From a virus: 33,036 nucleotides of DNA. The number at the start of each line of letters is the position of its first letter. Position 1 is the stretch's first letter. Shown in pieces: positions 18,861 to 27,884 of the stretch. The notes beneath the pieces are model-generated. The model had not been told where the DNA came from, did not search any database, and saw only the letters and a list, made by a program, of their open reading frames with translations. The position numbers and the translations under genes were made by a program. The stretch is from positions 1 to 33,036 of IMG/VR virus record IMGVR_UViG_3300042887_001618; one strand, 5' to 3'.

Positions 18861-21221
18861 TTTTACTTTATTCTGTGTTCCTGTGATATCTGATTCAAGC
18901 ACAACAACCTGAGAAAGATTCACACCAGGCTGAGCTCCTTGTCCTAATGTTGACAAGTTTGTTGTCTGAGCATTGGTGTTGGCTGTGAATGATGATGCAC
19001 TGGCTCCTGTTAAATTAGGAACTGATCCTGTATCACCAGATGCTGATGGTGTGCCTCCTCCTTCAAATTTCTGAGATGCTATTTTAGCCACATTTACAAT
19101 TCCAGATGATATTGCCAAGCCAGCTGCAATGAATGGTTGTGCTGGAAAGAGTATGCTTGATGGATTGGCAGCAGCACTGGCAAAGATGGCATTGGCACCC
19201 TTGTATGTTTCAATGGTTGCCTGTGCAATGGAGGATGCTTTCTGAATCATGAATGCTCTCTTTGCTGCCTTCTCATTCTTTTTGCCAAATAGATCAGCAA
19301 CATCAGAGATTAGCTTGAATGTTTCTGTTGCTGCAAAGAGTTTAAATTCCAGGATGTCCTGTTCTCTCTTGAGATCTTTCTGCCTTTGTTCCTCATTCTG
19401 TTTATCTCTCTGCTCTTGATATTTTAAATTGATGTTGTTTAATTCATTGGCCTTTGCAATCTCAATCTCCTGGAGAGCAACTGCATTGCCTTGAGCCAAT
19501 GTCTCAAGCTCGAAATACTTATCTTGAATAGCCAATACTTCTCTCTCCTGATCAGACAATGTTGCCAGATAGTTCTGTTCAGAAAGATCCTCAATCATTT
19601 TTAGGAGCTCTCTCTCTTGCTTAATCTTGAAATCAAGAGCTGTTTTCTCAGCCTCTTGTTGTTTTTTTAATGCAGCATTATCAAGAGCCTGGAGATCTCT
19701 TTGCAACTTCTCATCAATTAGTTTTTTCAATGTTGCTTTTTTCTCCTCATCAGCTTTGAGCTTATTAATTTCTTTTGTGCTTCTCTCAGCATCTTTCAAC
19801 AATTTTGCTCTTGCTCTGATATCCTCATTCTGAATTGCTTCAATCTGAGCATCCTCAATTTGTTTTATTAAATTTTTGTTATTATCAGCTCTTTCTTTTG
19901 CTCTTGCCTTTGCATCATCCGCGGCTTTCTTATTTCTTTCTTTTTGAGCATCCTCGGATTCTTTATTGTTTTTTGCTTCATTTACAGCAAGAGAATTTTC
20001 TGCATCCTTGATTGATTCTATTAATTCAACCCTTTGTTTTGTAATTTCTTGAAATCTTATAACTCTCTGATCTTGTGCCGCGCTTAGTCTCTTGAGCCGT
20101 TCAGCCGTTTCTCTTGAGGAATTTATTTCAATTTCAAGCTCTTTGAGTTTCTCTTTTTGATATTTGATTGATTCCTCAATCTTTAACTTGGTTAATTTTT
20201 TAGTATCTTTTCCTTGAGCATCTAGCAATTCAAGCTCTCTATCATATTGTTTTTGACTTGAATTAAATTGATCCTCTCTGACCTTTGCAAGATCCTCTCT
20301 GGCTTTTATTTCTGATTGTATTCTTGATACTGTTTTATTATGAGCCTCCTCCTCTGCAAAGTTTGTCAAGCCGATTGCATCTCCAATTGCTTTAAATCCA
20401 TCAATGACAGGCTTCATGAACTTGACAACCTTGTCAAAATTAGCAACCAATAAACCAAGGCCCACAATCAAGGCACCAATACCAGTTGCAAGCAAGGCTC
20501 CTCTGAATAATTTGAGAGCAATATTTGTTGCTGTTGTGGCTCCAGTCATTGCAACCTTTGCTCCAGTTGCTGCCTTGGTTGCTGTTGACTCAGCTGTCAC
20601 AGCCGCAGCTGATCCATAGATAATAAAGTTTTGAGCTTTCTGGAGGGCTGATCTCAACTGAATTCCAAGTATGGCATCCTTGTTAAGATTGTTGGCAACA
20701 GTCTGAACAGCATTAACCAATCCCTGTGCTGCCTGGAGCTTGACCATTGTCTGGACCAAAGCCTCTGATTCCACACCTGTCAAGGCAATGGCTGATTGCA
20801 CTCCCTGGAATGCAGCTGCTCCTGTCTCAACTCCAGCAAGAGCTGTGTCCAGCTTTACTGTGTCTGATGCAAGGGCCGTTGTTGCTGCTCTCAGATCTCC
20901 AATCTCATCTTTTAATTGTGCCGCATTCTGAATGGCTTGTTGACCTATTGGTGATTGTGATCCTGATTGTGCTGCCAAGGTCTGATATTCCTTCATGAGC
21001 TTGGTCATGTCACGCATGCTCAAGCCACCAGCCTCAAGTCTCTCATTGAGCTCCTGGAGCTTGGCCTCGAATTGGTCCATGCCAGTTTGTTGAGAGGCCG
21101 TTGTCTGAGTCTCTTTGAGATCTTTGTTCAAAGACTGAACAGCCTGGTCAAAGTTCTGAACATCCTGTACCGAGTTGCCTGTGTCAACTCTCAGTGTGAA
21201 TACCGCTTGCTTATCTGCCAT
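18834..21221 (-). CDS. Tail tape measure protein
   Basis: A 795-residue protein. Residues 1-230 are helical with Q/A/T-rich repeats (FDQAVQSLNKDLKET), a membrane-like segment lies at about 240-262 (GALLATGIGALIVGLGLLVA), a very long charged coiled coil spans about 290-640, and a Gly/Ala/Ser-rich region with a second hydrophobic stretch (about 660-720) closes it. This is the standard layout of tape measure proteins, which set tail length and are ejected at infection. It is short, predicting a tail on the order of 100 nm by the usual 1.5 Angstrom per residue rule. It lies after the fibre genes, about 6.7 kb from the chaperone genes that normally precede it. Confidence 0.88.
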   Translation of the reverse strand: MADKQAVFTLRVDTGNSVQDVQNFDQAVQSLNKDLKETQTTASQQTGMDQFEAKLQELNERLEAGGLSMRDMTKLMKEYQTLAAQSGSQSPIGQQAIQNAAQLKDEIGDLRAATTALASDTVKLDTALAGVETGAAAFQGVQSAIALTGVESEALVQTMVKLQAAQGLVNAVQTVANNLNKDAILGIQLRSALQKAQNFIIYGSAAAVTAESTATKAATGAKVAMTGATTATNIALKLFRGALLATGIGALIVGLGLLVANFDKVVKFMKPVIDGFKAIGDAIGLTNFAEEEAHNKTVSRIQSEIKAREDLAKVREDQFNSSQKQYDRELELLDAQGKDTKKLTKLKIEESIKYQKEKLKELEIEINSSRETAERLKRLSAAQDQRVIRFQEITKQRVELIESIKDAENSLAVNEAKNNKESEDAQKERNKKAADDAKARAKERADNNKNLIKQIEDAQIEAIQNEDIRARAKLLKDAERSTKEINKLKADEEKKATLKKLIDEKLQRDLQALDNAALKKQQEAEKTALDFKIKQERELLKMIEDLSEQNYLATLSDQEREVLAIQDKYFELETLAQGNAVALQEIEIAKANELNNINLKYQEQRDKQNEEQRQKDLKREQDILEFKLFAATETFKLISDVADLFGKKNEKAAKRAFMIQKASSIAQATIETYKGANAIFASAAANPSSILFPAQPFIAAGLAISSGIVNVAKIASQKFEGGGTPSASGDTGSVPNLTGASASSFTANTNAQTTNLSTLGQGAQPGVNLSQVVVLESDITGTQNKVKLQEAKTSF

Positions 21222-21223
21222 AT

Positions 21224-21475
21224 TTATTCAAATGGAGGGGGTGTTGGTTTCGGTTCGTAAGGAATCAAGTCAAGGTCTTTAACCCATAAAAAGTCAGGGT
21301 TTACACACTGCTCCATTTCTTCAATTGATATTACCCAGTTGTCGTTAAGGTCTTGGATAGGATTAAAGTAGCTGTCAGGTGCATACCATTGACCGATTAA
21401 TTCGTCTTTTTGTACCTCTGTCAATAGTCCGACATAGGTAGCTTTTTGTTCTGTTGTTAAATCTGTTAGTTTCAT
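21224..21475 (-). CDS. Small protein linked to the tail fibre (fibre accessory candidate)
   Basis: An 83-residue acidic protein (MKLTDLTTEQKATYVGLL; a central WYAPDSYFNPIQD; a proline-rich PKPTPPPFE end). Its ATG shares one base with the fibre stop (TAATG), and its CG-rich, less biased base use matches the fibre gene, so the two travel together. It may be a fibre chaperone or a small tail-tip component. Family not recognised with certainty. Confidence 0.6.
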   Translation of the reverse strand: MKLTDLTTEQKATYVGLLTEVQKDELIGQWYAPDSYFNPIQDLNDNWVISIEEMEQCVNPDFLWVKDLDLIPYEPKPTPPPFE

Positions 21476-23070
21476 TATACGTTTCTATTTAATGCTGTTT
21501 GGAATGTGGTTACGCGAGAATTTAGGTTGGTTGCTTCGGTATCTGTTAAGCCGTCACCTATTGAGGCAAAGGCATATTGTCTATTAGACCAGTTTTGCAT
21601 TGTGCCATCATTATTTAACGCACCTATTGGCATTATCTTTAATGATAATCTTGAACTTGTTTGAGCTGTATCAATTACTTTACTTCCGTTTTTATAACCT
21701 GTTGTATTTGTAGCAGAATTTCTATTGGCTATAAATAAACCCCTTGAATCTGTATTTGCTACATTTGGATATGTCTGTAATCCGTAATTAGCATAGAATT
21801 TATTATCAGTCCATCTTGAAATCAATGTGTTTTCAGCAACACCAACAAATGCTGTAAAACACCCCATGTCATAACCACCATTTAAATTACTTCTTGAATA
21901 TATTGATAAATGACCGCTTGAAATATTTAATGTATTATCTGCAATTAAATAAGTATTTGCCCATCCGTTAGTTCCATTAGGTAAAGCTCCCGTACTTGAA
22001 TGAGTCCATCCACCATTAAAAACCAATCTAAATGCTGCATCTGTATCTAATGGATTAACAAGATTATATTTATGCGTTGTACTTGTTCCACCAACAAAAG
22101 GATAGATTGCTTTCATCTTAGTCCACAAGCTATCAGCTTTTAATCCTATTACTAAATTGTTTATTGCGTTAGCTTCTACTTGGTCAACTATACCTGCGTT
22201 AGTAACAAATGCTTGTGCATCAGCATCACTTACTGTTTGAGTGCCTATGCTACGTCCTAAAGTAGTTTGAAATGCTTGTACAGCTGTGTAAAAGTTAGCT
22301 GCTTCGGTTGAATCTAATGTATCTCCTAAAAATGCAAAAGCTAATGTTCCGTTGAAATAAAGGTCTGCTGTTCCATTGTAATTTCTTGCACCTAAAAAAA
22401 CTGCAAAAGCTGGTGCAACTTGATTTCCACCTGTGAATGAATTGATAGATGACCCGTTTCTGTACAATCTTGAAACTGTTAAACTATCTTTGTTTATATG
22501 CCAAAAACCAGTTGTATTTGCAACAAGATTAGTGCCTCCATTTATTAGGTCATTATTAACCCAATAATAAGTAATATTATTTGAAAATTTTGGAATCAAA
22601 CCAAAACCTTGAAATGCAGCATTCAAAGAACCAAATGTAGCAGAATCAGCTGTTAAATTAGTCCTTGAATAAACACCACCGCTAACATTGCTTGTTGTGC
22701 TATTTACACTTGGCAACCATTTAGTGTTTGCATATCCATTTGTAGCAAATGTAATTCCATTGCTTGAATGAGTAACACCACCATGAAATGTCATTCTAAA
22801 GGCAGCGTCCGTATCTAAAGGATTCTTAAGGTTAAACTTATGAGCTGTACTTGTTCCACCTACCATTGGATATAAGGCTTCCATTTTACTCCAAATAGAA
22901 TATCCTTTTAAGTCAGTTACCAAAGTATTTATTGCACTTTGTTGAGTAGGGTCTGTTATTGAAGCTGCTGTTATGAATGCTTGTGCATCGGGGTCCACTC
23001 CTCCTCCTGATGCAGTCCTCGCTAATATTCCGTGTGTTGCTAAGAACATACTATTTCCGTAACCTATCAT
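21475..23070 (-). CDS. Tail fibre / receptor-binding protein with two tandem domains
   Basis: The real start is probably the ATG at 23070 (ATGA overlap with the gene upstream), giving 531 residues; a TTG at 23082 is less likely. After about 25 residues the protein consists of two homologous halves, about 26-277 and 282-531. Each begins DADAQAF-like, contains YPMVGGTST or YPFVGGTST followed by NPLDTDAAFR and W/VTHSS, and ends with D-S/T-EA-x-N-F-like helix and FQTTLGRSI or FQTALNRNV. Beta-rich sequence between suggests lectin-like folds. The gene has many CG dinucleotides, unlike the phage core, indicating a recently exchanged host-range module. Confidence 0.78.
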   Translation of the reverse strand: MIGYGNSMFLATHGILARTASGGGVDPDAQAFITAASITDPTQQSAINTLVTDLKGYSIWSKMEALYPMVGGTSTAHKFNLKNPLDTDAAFRMTFHGGVTHSSNGITFATNGYANTKWLPSVNSTTSNVSGGVYSRTNLTADSATFGSLNAAFQGFGLIPKFSNNITYYWVNNDLINGGTNLVANTTGFWHINKDSLTVSRLYRNGSSINSFTGGNQVAPAFAVFLGARNYNGTADLYFNGTLAFAFLGDTLDSTEAANFYTAVQAFQTTLGRSIGTQTVSDADAQAFVTNAGIVDQVEANAINNLVIGLKADSLWTKMKAIYPFVGGTSTTHKYNLVNPLDTDAAFRLVFNGGWTHSSTGALPNGTNGWANTYLIADNTLNISSGHLSIYSRSNLNGGYDMGCFTAFVGVAENTLISRWTDNKFYANYGLQTYPNVANTDSRGLFIANRNSATNTTGYKNGSKVIDTAQTSSRLSLKIMPIGALNNDGTMQNWSNRQYAFASIGDGLTDTEATNLNSRVTTFQTALNRNV

Positions 23071-23333
23071 AATACTAAACAAACTGATCCTGATACTAAA
23101 TCAACTGCACTGAATTTCTGTGCCTCTGTTGGCCTGATGATTGCTCCAGCTTTCACAGCTGTTCCTGTGGCTGCAATGTAACTTGATTTCACATCAACTC
23201 CTCCAATCTTGATGGAGTTGAATACTGTGTCCTCAAGCACAACAATGGCATCATGGAGAATTGTTTTCTCTGTTGTATCATTCACAATGAATGTTCCTTG
23301 ACTTGCTGAAATTACACTTAAATCTGTACTCAT
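23067..23333 (-). CDS. Small tail protein, fibre-associated, 88 residues
   Basis: A small beta-rich protein (TDLSVISASQGTFIVNDT, VVLEDTVFNSIKIGGVDV, then AVKAGAIIRPTEAQKF) with the look of a compact trimeric tail-tip or fibre-base domain. It precedes the fibre gene with an ATGA overlap and has the CG-poor composition of the phage core, so the composition boundary lies at about 23070. Specific role unknown. Confidence 0.6.
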   Translation of the reverse strand: MSTDLSVISASQGTFIVNDTTEKTILHDAIVVLEDTVFNSIKIGGVDVKSSYIAATGTAVKAGAIIRPTEAQKFSAVDLVSGSVCLVL

Positions 23334-23345
23334 TTTATTTTTATT

Positions 23346-23807
23346 TTACGTTGTTATATCACCAGCAAGAGCCCACTCATTTGATCCAATCTTGATCAAT
23401 GAGGCCTCTGCATATTGTGCTGAAAGTTTTGTCTTGCCACCAGAGGATCTCAATGTCACTCCTCCTGATGTTGTCACTGTTGTCTGACCAGCTCCATATT
23501 GAATCAACAATATCTGTGTTCCTATTGGAAAGTTCACAGATGATTCAGCTGGCACTCTCAAGTCATTGGCTCCAGCATTTGTCAACTTGAGCAACTTGCC
23601 AGCATCACTGAGTTGCAATGTTGTCAAGGCTGCTGTGTACTCAACAATGTTCAGAGCATAGGTTTTGATGGCCTCTCTGATCTGAGCTCCTGTCATCTTT
23701 CTTGAAACATACACCCCAGCTGAGACATATTGCTCAATCTCAATGATGTCATTGTCAGCAAAGGTGCTGGTTGCTAAGGATGTTAAATCTTGAATCTTTA
23801 CTCCCAT
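23346..23807 (-). CDS. Baseplate/fibre-type tail protein, 153 residues
   Basis: Opens with MGVKIQDLTSL and FADNDIIEIEQY, a beginning typical of short phage fibre or baseplate-attached proteins, has a KMTGAQIREAIKTYA helix, and ends with a beta domain (GVTLRSSGGKTKLSAQ, GSNEWALAGDI) like the tip domains of many phage tail fibres. It shares one base (TAATG) with the large baseplate gene upstream. Probably binds the baseplate and carries or replaces a receptor tip. Confidence 0.68.
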   Translation of the reverse strand: MGVKIQDLTSLATSTFADNDIIEIEQYVSAGVYVSRKMTGAQIREAIKTYALNIVEYTAALTTLQLSDAGKLLKLTNAGANDLRVPAESSVNFPIGTQILLIQYGAGQTTVTTSGGVTLRSSGGKTKLSAQYAEASLIKIGSNEWALAGDITT

Positions 23808-26164
23808 TACGCTTGAATTTCTCTGATGGTGCCATCCTGTGTGATCCTTATCTCATCATCCTGTGTGAATCTTGCCTCAGGATCAGTGAATGGATCATAA
23901 GGAGGCACAACCGTTGTTGTTTGTATTCCCTCTCCTTGTATTATGCGAATCAGTTCTATTTGTGTACTTGTATTTTTTCCGCTGTCATAATCACTAACTT
24001 TCTGCAATCTGTACACAACTCCATCAATGTTGATTAAGTTTCTGAAATCAAGAGAATTGATGTGCTCTGGTGCAAGCATTGCTGAGCAAGTCAGTTGCTT
24101 TCCAAATCTGCTCACCAGCTCCTTGATGAATCTCTCATGATACAAATACAAGTTGTTGGTTGTATATGTTGATGTGGACCAGAATACATAGTCAGGCACC
24201 CCAAAATTGAAATCAAATGAAGGTGAATCAAGAGAGTCAAGATGGCCCACATATGGATAGGATGTCTCATTGCTGTCAACACCACTCTCATCCCTGTGTT
24301 CCCACTCTCCAGATTTCAAGCCACCAAGTTGCACAATGAAGGGCTTACCTTTTTTCTTTTCAATTAGACTGGTGCCATCCTCATTGAATTTCACCTGGAA
24401 TGTTCTCGGCACAATCAGATCTGTGAATGATGATGGAGAATCCTCTGGTATCCTTGCCAATAGTTTTTGGCTGAATGGCAACTTGAATTCTGTATCATCC
24501 ACAGCAAATTGGCTCTGAGATTGGACCAAGAATTGACCATATTGTTTCTGAACATCATCAGTGTATCTTGTGTTCCAATAGTCATCATCCTCCTCAAAAT
24601 TGAACTTGTAATTCTTAGCACTAAAATTGATTGTCGGAGTCACTGTGATATCCTTGCTCCTGTCAATCAGATGGCTCCAATCAAGAGCATCTCCAGATGC
24701 ATTGTAGAAATCAGCCAAGGGCTCAATCTCCAGATATGATGGTGAGGATGTTGCTGGCTTGACATACAGATTGAATGCCGTAATCAAACCCTTGAAAAAC
24801 ACATCACAAGTCATATCAGGCAAGAATGCACTCAGCTCAACTGTACCTCCAGGAGCCAAGACTTGAGTATTCCTTGTGATATTCAGATCAGCTGTGTTGC
24901 TCACAATCTGTGTTGTGATGCCTTGCAAGCCTGGTGTTCCTCCAATTATTTGTGGCTCAATCAACTGATATCCTAATCTGAAAGTCAAGACATCATTGAT
25001 CAGCATGTTTATTTCCCTGGTGTAATCAAAGGAATATGTCAAAGAGTAACCTGTTGAGGCACCCTCAAGAAGGCCCTCATAAATTACATCACCAGATACA
25101 GCATTGCCATTCTTGAATATCAACAACTGCAATCTGTAATTGCCATACATCAATGAGCCTCCTGTTGACCAGGTGATGTCATGATCACCAAGATAGTTAA
25201 TGGTGAATAAGCCCTCTGTTGCGGCAACAAACTGCAAAGGAGCTGTTGTCTGAATCTGACCAAGATTGTCCTGATTGACAGATCCATCATAATCATCAAG
25301 CAAAGCAAGATCATTAAGAAACCAAACTCCATTGCCATATCCCTGTGTTGTGCCGTTGATGATGAATCCTCCAGTGTTGTTCTGCTCTGTTGTGAATGCT
25401 GAGTCATTATCACTCTGTGTTGCATCAATGGTTGGCAGATCTCCTCCAGGATAGGCCATCAACAGCCTCTTGAATAATTGGCTCTCAAGGAATGTGCTGG
25501 ACCATTTAATGCCAGCATATGTGAATGCCTTCTCAAGGATCTCATAAACGAAAACTTGAGGAGGGATGTGCTCAACACCAAACGTGGATGGCGTTGGTCT
25601 TGTGTACCCGTAATCAATCAAGCCGTAGTAATAACCTCGGCCATCCCAGTCTGGTGAGTTGTACACATATGCTGGTGAGCCATTCAGCTCAATCAATCCA
25701 CTCCATGAATTCTGTTGGTTGCTCAATGTCATGGCATGGTTGTATTCTGACCATCCAAGTTCATTGATCTTAATTTTGGCAAGCCTGGAGATATAGTCAA
25801 TTGTGTCACTCACAAGAGTCACATCAAAGGACCAAACTCCTCCAGAGAGCTTGCACTCCATGAGCTGTGCCACTCCATTAAACTCAAGCAAGCCATTCTG
25901 ATAATACCTTGCACTTGCCTTGATGCTTGGATCAAAGTCAATGAAATCACTCTCAACATCTGAGATCTTGTCAATGGATGACAAGGTGAATACTGAGAGC
26001 ATAAGCTCATAATTTCTCCTGGTCCCTGGCAAGGTGATTGTCTTTGATTTGTTGCCTTTCCTTGCTGTCAGATCCTTGATGTCACTGATGTTGAATGTCA
26101 ATGGAAATGGGATGCTCTGATCCAGGTCAACAAGCCTGTCATTTATGTAAAGTTCTCCAGCCAT
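23807..26164 (-). CDS. Large baseplate / tail-tip hub protein
   Basis: A 785-residue protein. It starts MAGELYINDRLVDLDQSIPF, followed by LTARKGNKSKTITLPGT, an opening I associate with baseplate proteins of Bacteroidota phages. The central part is a long beta-rich region with many Y/W/G, and the part from about 600 on (FGVPDYVFWSTSTYTTN, HERFIKELVSRFGKQL) resembles tail-hub proteins. The end has a short strand repeat: ARFTQDDEIRITQDGTIREI. It should form the tail tip between distal tail protein and fibres. Confidence 0.72.
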   Translation of the reverse strand: MAGELYINDRLVDLDQSIPFPLTFNISDIKDLTARKGNKSKTITLPGTRRNYELMLSVFTLSSIDKISDVESDFIDFDPSIKASARYYQNGLLEFNGVAQLMECKLSGGVWSFDVTLVSDTIDYISRLAKIKINELGWSEYNHAMTLSNQQNSWSGLIELNGSPAYVYNSPDWDGRGYYYGLIDYGYTRPTPSTFGVEHIPPQVFVYEILEKAFTYAGIKWSSTFLESQLFKRLLMAYPGGDLPTIDATQSDNDSAFTTEQNNTGGFIINGTTQGYGNGVWFLNDLALLDDYDGSVNQDNLGQIQTTAPLQFVAATEGLFTINYLGDHDITWSTGGSLMYGNYRLQLLIFKNGNAVSGDVIYEGLLEGASTGYSLTYSFDYTREINMLINDVLTFRLGYQLIEPQIIGGTPGLQGITTQIVSNTADLNITRNTQVLAPGGTVELSAFLPDMTCDVFFKGLITAFNLYVKPATSSPSYLEIEPLADFYNASGDALDWSHLIDRSKDITVTPTINFSAKNYKFNFEEDDDYWNTRYTDDVQKQYGQFLVQSQSQFAVDDTEFKLPFSQKLLARIPEDSPSSFTDLIVPRTFQVKFNEDGTSLIEKKKGKPFIVQLGGLKSGEWEHRDESGVDSNETSYPYVGHLDSLDSPSFDFNFGVPDYVFWSTSTYTTNNLYLYHERFIKELVSRFGKQLTCSAMLAPEHINSLDFRNLINIDGVVYRLQKVSDYDSGKNTSTQIELIRIIQGEGIQTTTVVPPYDPFTDPEARFTQDDEIRITQDGTIREIQA

Positions 26165-27363
26165 CAGTTAAGTTGTGATGTGTATGAATATGTTCTCTCA
26201 ATGGTGATCTGCTCTTGTATCAAGCCATCTCTCCTCCTTGTCTTGAATTGATATGAGCTGTTGGTGATATTCACTGGCTCGAACTCTGTGCCATTCTCTT
26301 GCTCAAGATATACAACAGGTGATTCATACAAGCTCCTCACAAGCCATTGCTGGACCTCTTGACTGATCCAGTCACTGTTCAGAATCAGCTGATCTGTGGC
26401 CCTCTTTGCAAAGGTAACTCTCTCACCTTGATACAATGGATAAGTATATGATGTATTATCCCAGACTCCCTTCTCTCTCTGATATCCATAACTCTCAACA
26501 TTGGTTGAATCAACAGATACCAAGGTGAAGGTGAATGAATCCCACACACCAAACTTGTTGAGCCAGTGTAATCTCTTGGTGTCATATCTGTGGCACTCAA
26601 GATCAATGTCAATTCTGAAAGCCTCTGATGCTCCAGAATAAGCCCCTCCTCCTGTTGGCCTTGCCTCAATGGTGTAATATGCAGCCGCATCAAAGTTGCC
26701 TTGTGTGATGCTGGTATTTGCAATGATGGTTGATGGTGATGCATCAAACACAATAAAGTTGCTCAAGGTCACAGCCACAAGATCTGTTGCAATCTGTGTG
26801 TTTGAACTGTTATATATTCTGACTCTGAGATTCATCCCTGTGTCATCACAGATGATGCCCAGGAATACCCTCTCATCCAAGCCACAATAATATCTCTTGG
26901 CTCTTGGCCATGATGTCAAGAACAATCTTGGTGATGTGCTGTTGTTGGTATCTGCATTATAATTCTGATAATCAAAGTCAATCCAATCAGGATGCCTCAA
27001 TGAGCCATTGAATGCATACAATGTTGAGCTGGTTTCATCATCTTGAGTTGTTGGTGTTGTTCCATATTTCTCATAAACAATGATGTAATATTCATTGATT
27101 GCTGAATCATAGAATGTTGTCAATGTGCCATCCACAATCAAAGGGCTTGACAGCGTTGATGCCAAGATACCAGAACAATCAAACTTGCTCAAGGTGTTGA
27201 ATTGTCTGAACACCTGATGTGTTGAATGCAATGATCCATTCACATACACCTCAACAATGAATGAGAAATTAGGTTGTGCTGTCTCATCTGATGAGAATGT
27301 GAACATCAAAGGATTCCCAGCTGTGCTGTATTTTTGTGGCTCATCATATATTGTTACTGCCAT
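26164..27363 (-). CDS. Distal tail / baseplate protein
   Basis: A 399-residue beta-rich protein. Its opening (MAVTIYDEPQKYSTAGNPLM, then FIVEVYVNGSLHSTH) and the later RLHWLNKFGVWDSFTF (about 262-277) are features I associate with baseplate proteins of flavobacterial phages. The C-terminal half has a long strand-rich domain (EVQQWLVRSLYESPVVYL). It lies between the gp10-like and hub genes and shares one base with the hub start. It likely joins tail tube and hub. Confidence 0.7.
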   Translation of the reverse strand: MAVTIYDEPQKYSTAGNPLMFTFSSDETAQPNFSFIVEVYVNGSLHSTHQVFRQFNTLSKFDCSGILASTLSSPLIVDGTLTTFYDSAINEYYIIVYEKYGTTPTTQDDETSSTLYAFNGSLRHPDWIDFDYQNYNADTNNSTSPRLFLTSWPRAKRYYCGLDERVFLGIICDDTGMNLRVRIYNSSNTQIATDLVAVTLSNFIVFDASPSTIIANTSITQGNFDAAAYYTIEARPTGGGAYSGASEAFRIDIDLECHRYDTKRLHWLNKFGVWDSFTFTLVSVDSTNVESYGYQREKGVWDNTSYTYPLYQGERVTFAKRATDQLILNSDWISQEVQQWLVRSLYESPVVYLEQENGTEFEPVNITNSSYQFKTRRRDGLIQEQITIERTYSYTSQLN

Positions 27364-27884
27364 GTTTTTGTGTTTTTAGTGAATGTGATATCAAAGAGCA
27401 ATCCTGTCACTGTTGCCAGGTCAGAGGCAATCCTCTCAAGATAATCATCAGTGATTGTGCTTGTTGTTATGTTCCTTGGCTTGAGTCCTGATGTTGTCTT
27501 CATATGGCTTGCTATTGCATAGGCCTGTGACATGTCCATGCCTTTCCATTGCTGGATGGCCTTGGCATGATTGGAGCTCACTCCAGGATATTGGAATGAA
27601 TAAGGTGTATCATACAAACTCTTGCCAACTGGATTGACACCCTCATCAATGAACTTGTAATAATCATCAGCCTGGATCTCAAAACTCAACTGTCCTGTTG
27701 GAAAGTAAACAACTGACTGAGCCAAGGCCCCTGTGTTCCTTGCCTTGCTGGAGATTGACTCTCTCAGATCCTCTGTGACCTTGTTGGCAAGATCAAGAAT
27801 GAATCTCTCATATGCATTGGTTGGCTGAGATGCATCACTCTCAGAGACACCAAACTGGTCAAGAAAGTCAAATTCATCAGCCAT
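27354..27884 (-). CDS. HK97 gp10-like tail completion/minor tail protein
   Basis: A 176-residue protein. The segment TGALAQSVVYFPTG and YYKFIDEGVNPVGKSL (about 55-95) follows the HK97 gp10-like family pattern, with the acidic FIDEGV core. Later NHAKAIQQWKGMDMSQAYAIA is a helical addition common in Bacteroidota phages. It starts eight bases before the end of the frameshift frame of the chaperone gene. It is expected at the head-tail joint or tail end. Confidence 0.68.
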   Translation of the reverse strand: MADEFDFLDQFGVSESDASQPTNAYERFILDLANKVTEDLRESISSKARNTGALAQSVVYFPTGQLSFEIQADDYYKFIDEGVNPVGKSLYDTPYSFQYPGVSSNHAKAIQQWKGMDMSQAYAIASHMKTTSGLKPRNITTSTITDDYLERIASDLATVTGLLFDITFTKNTKTWQ

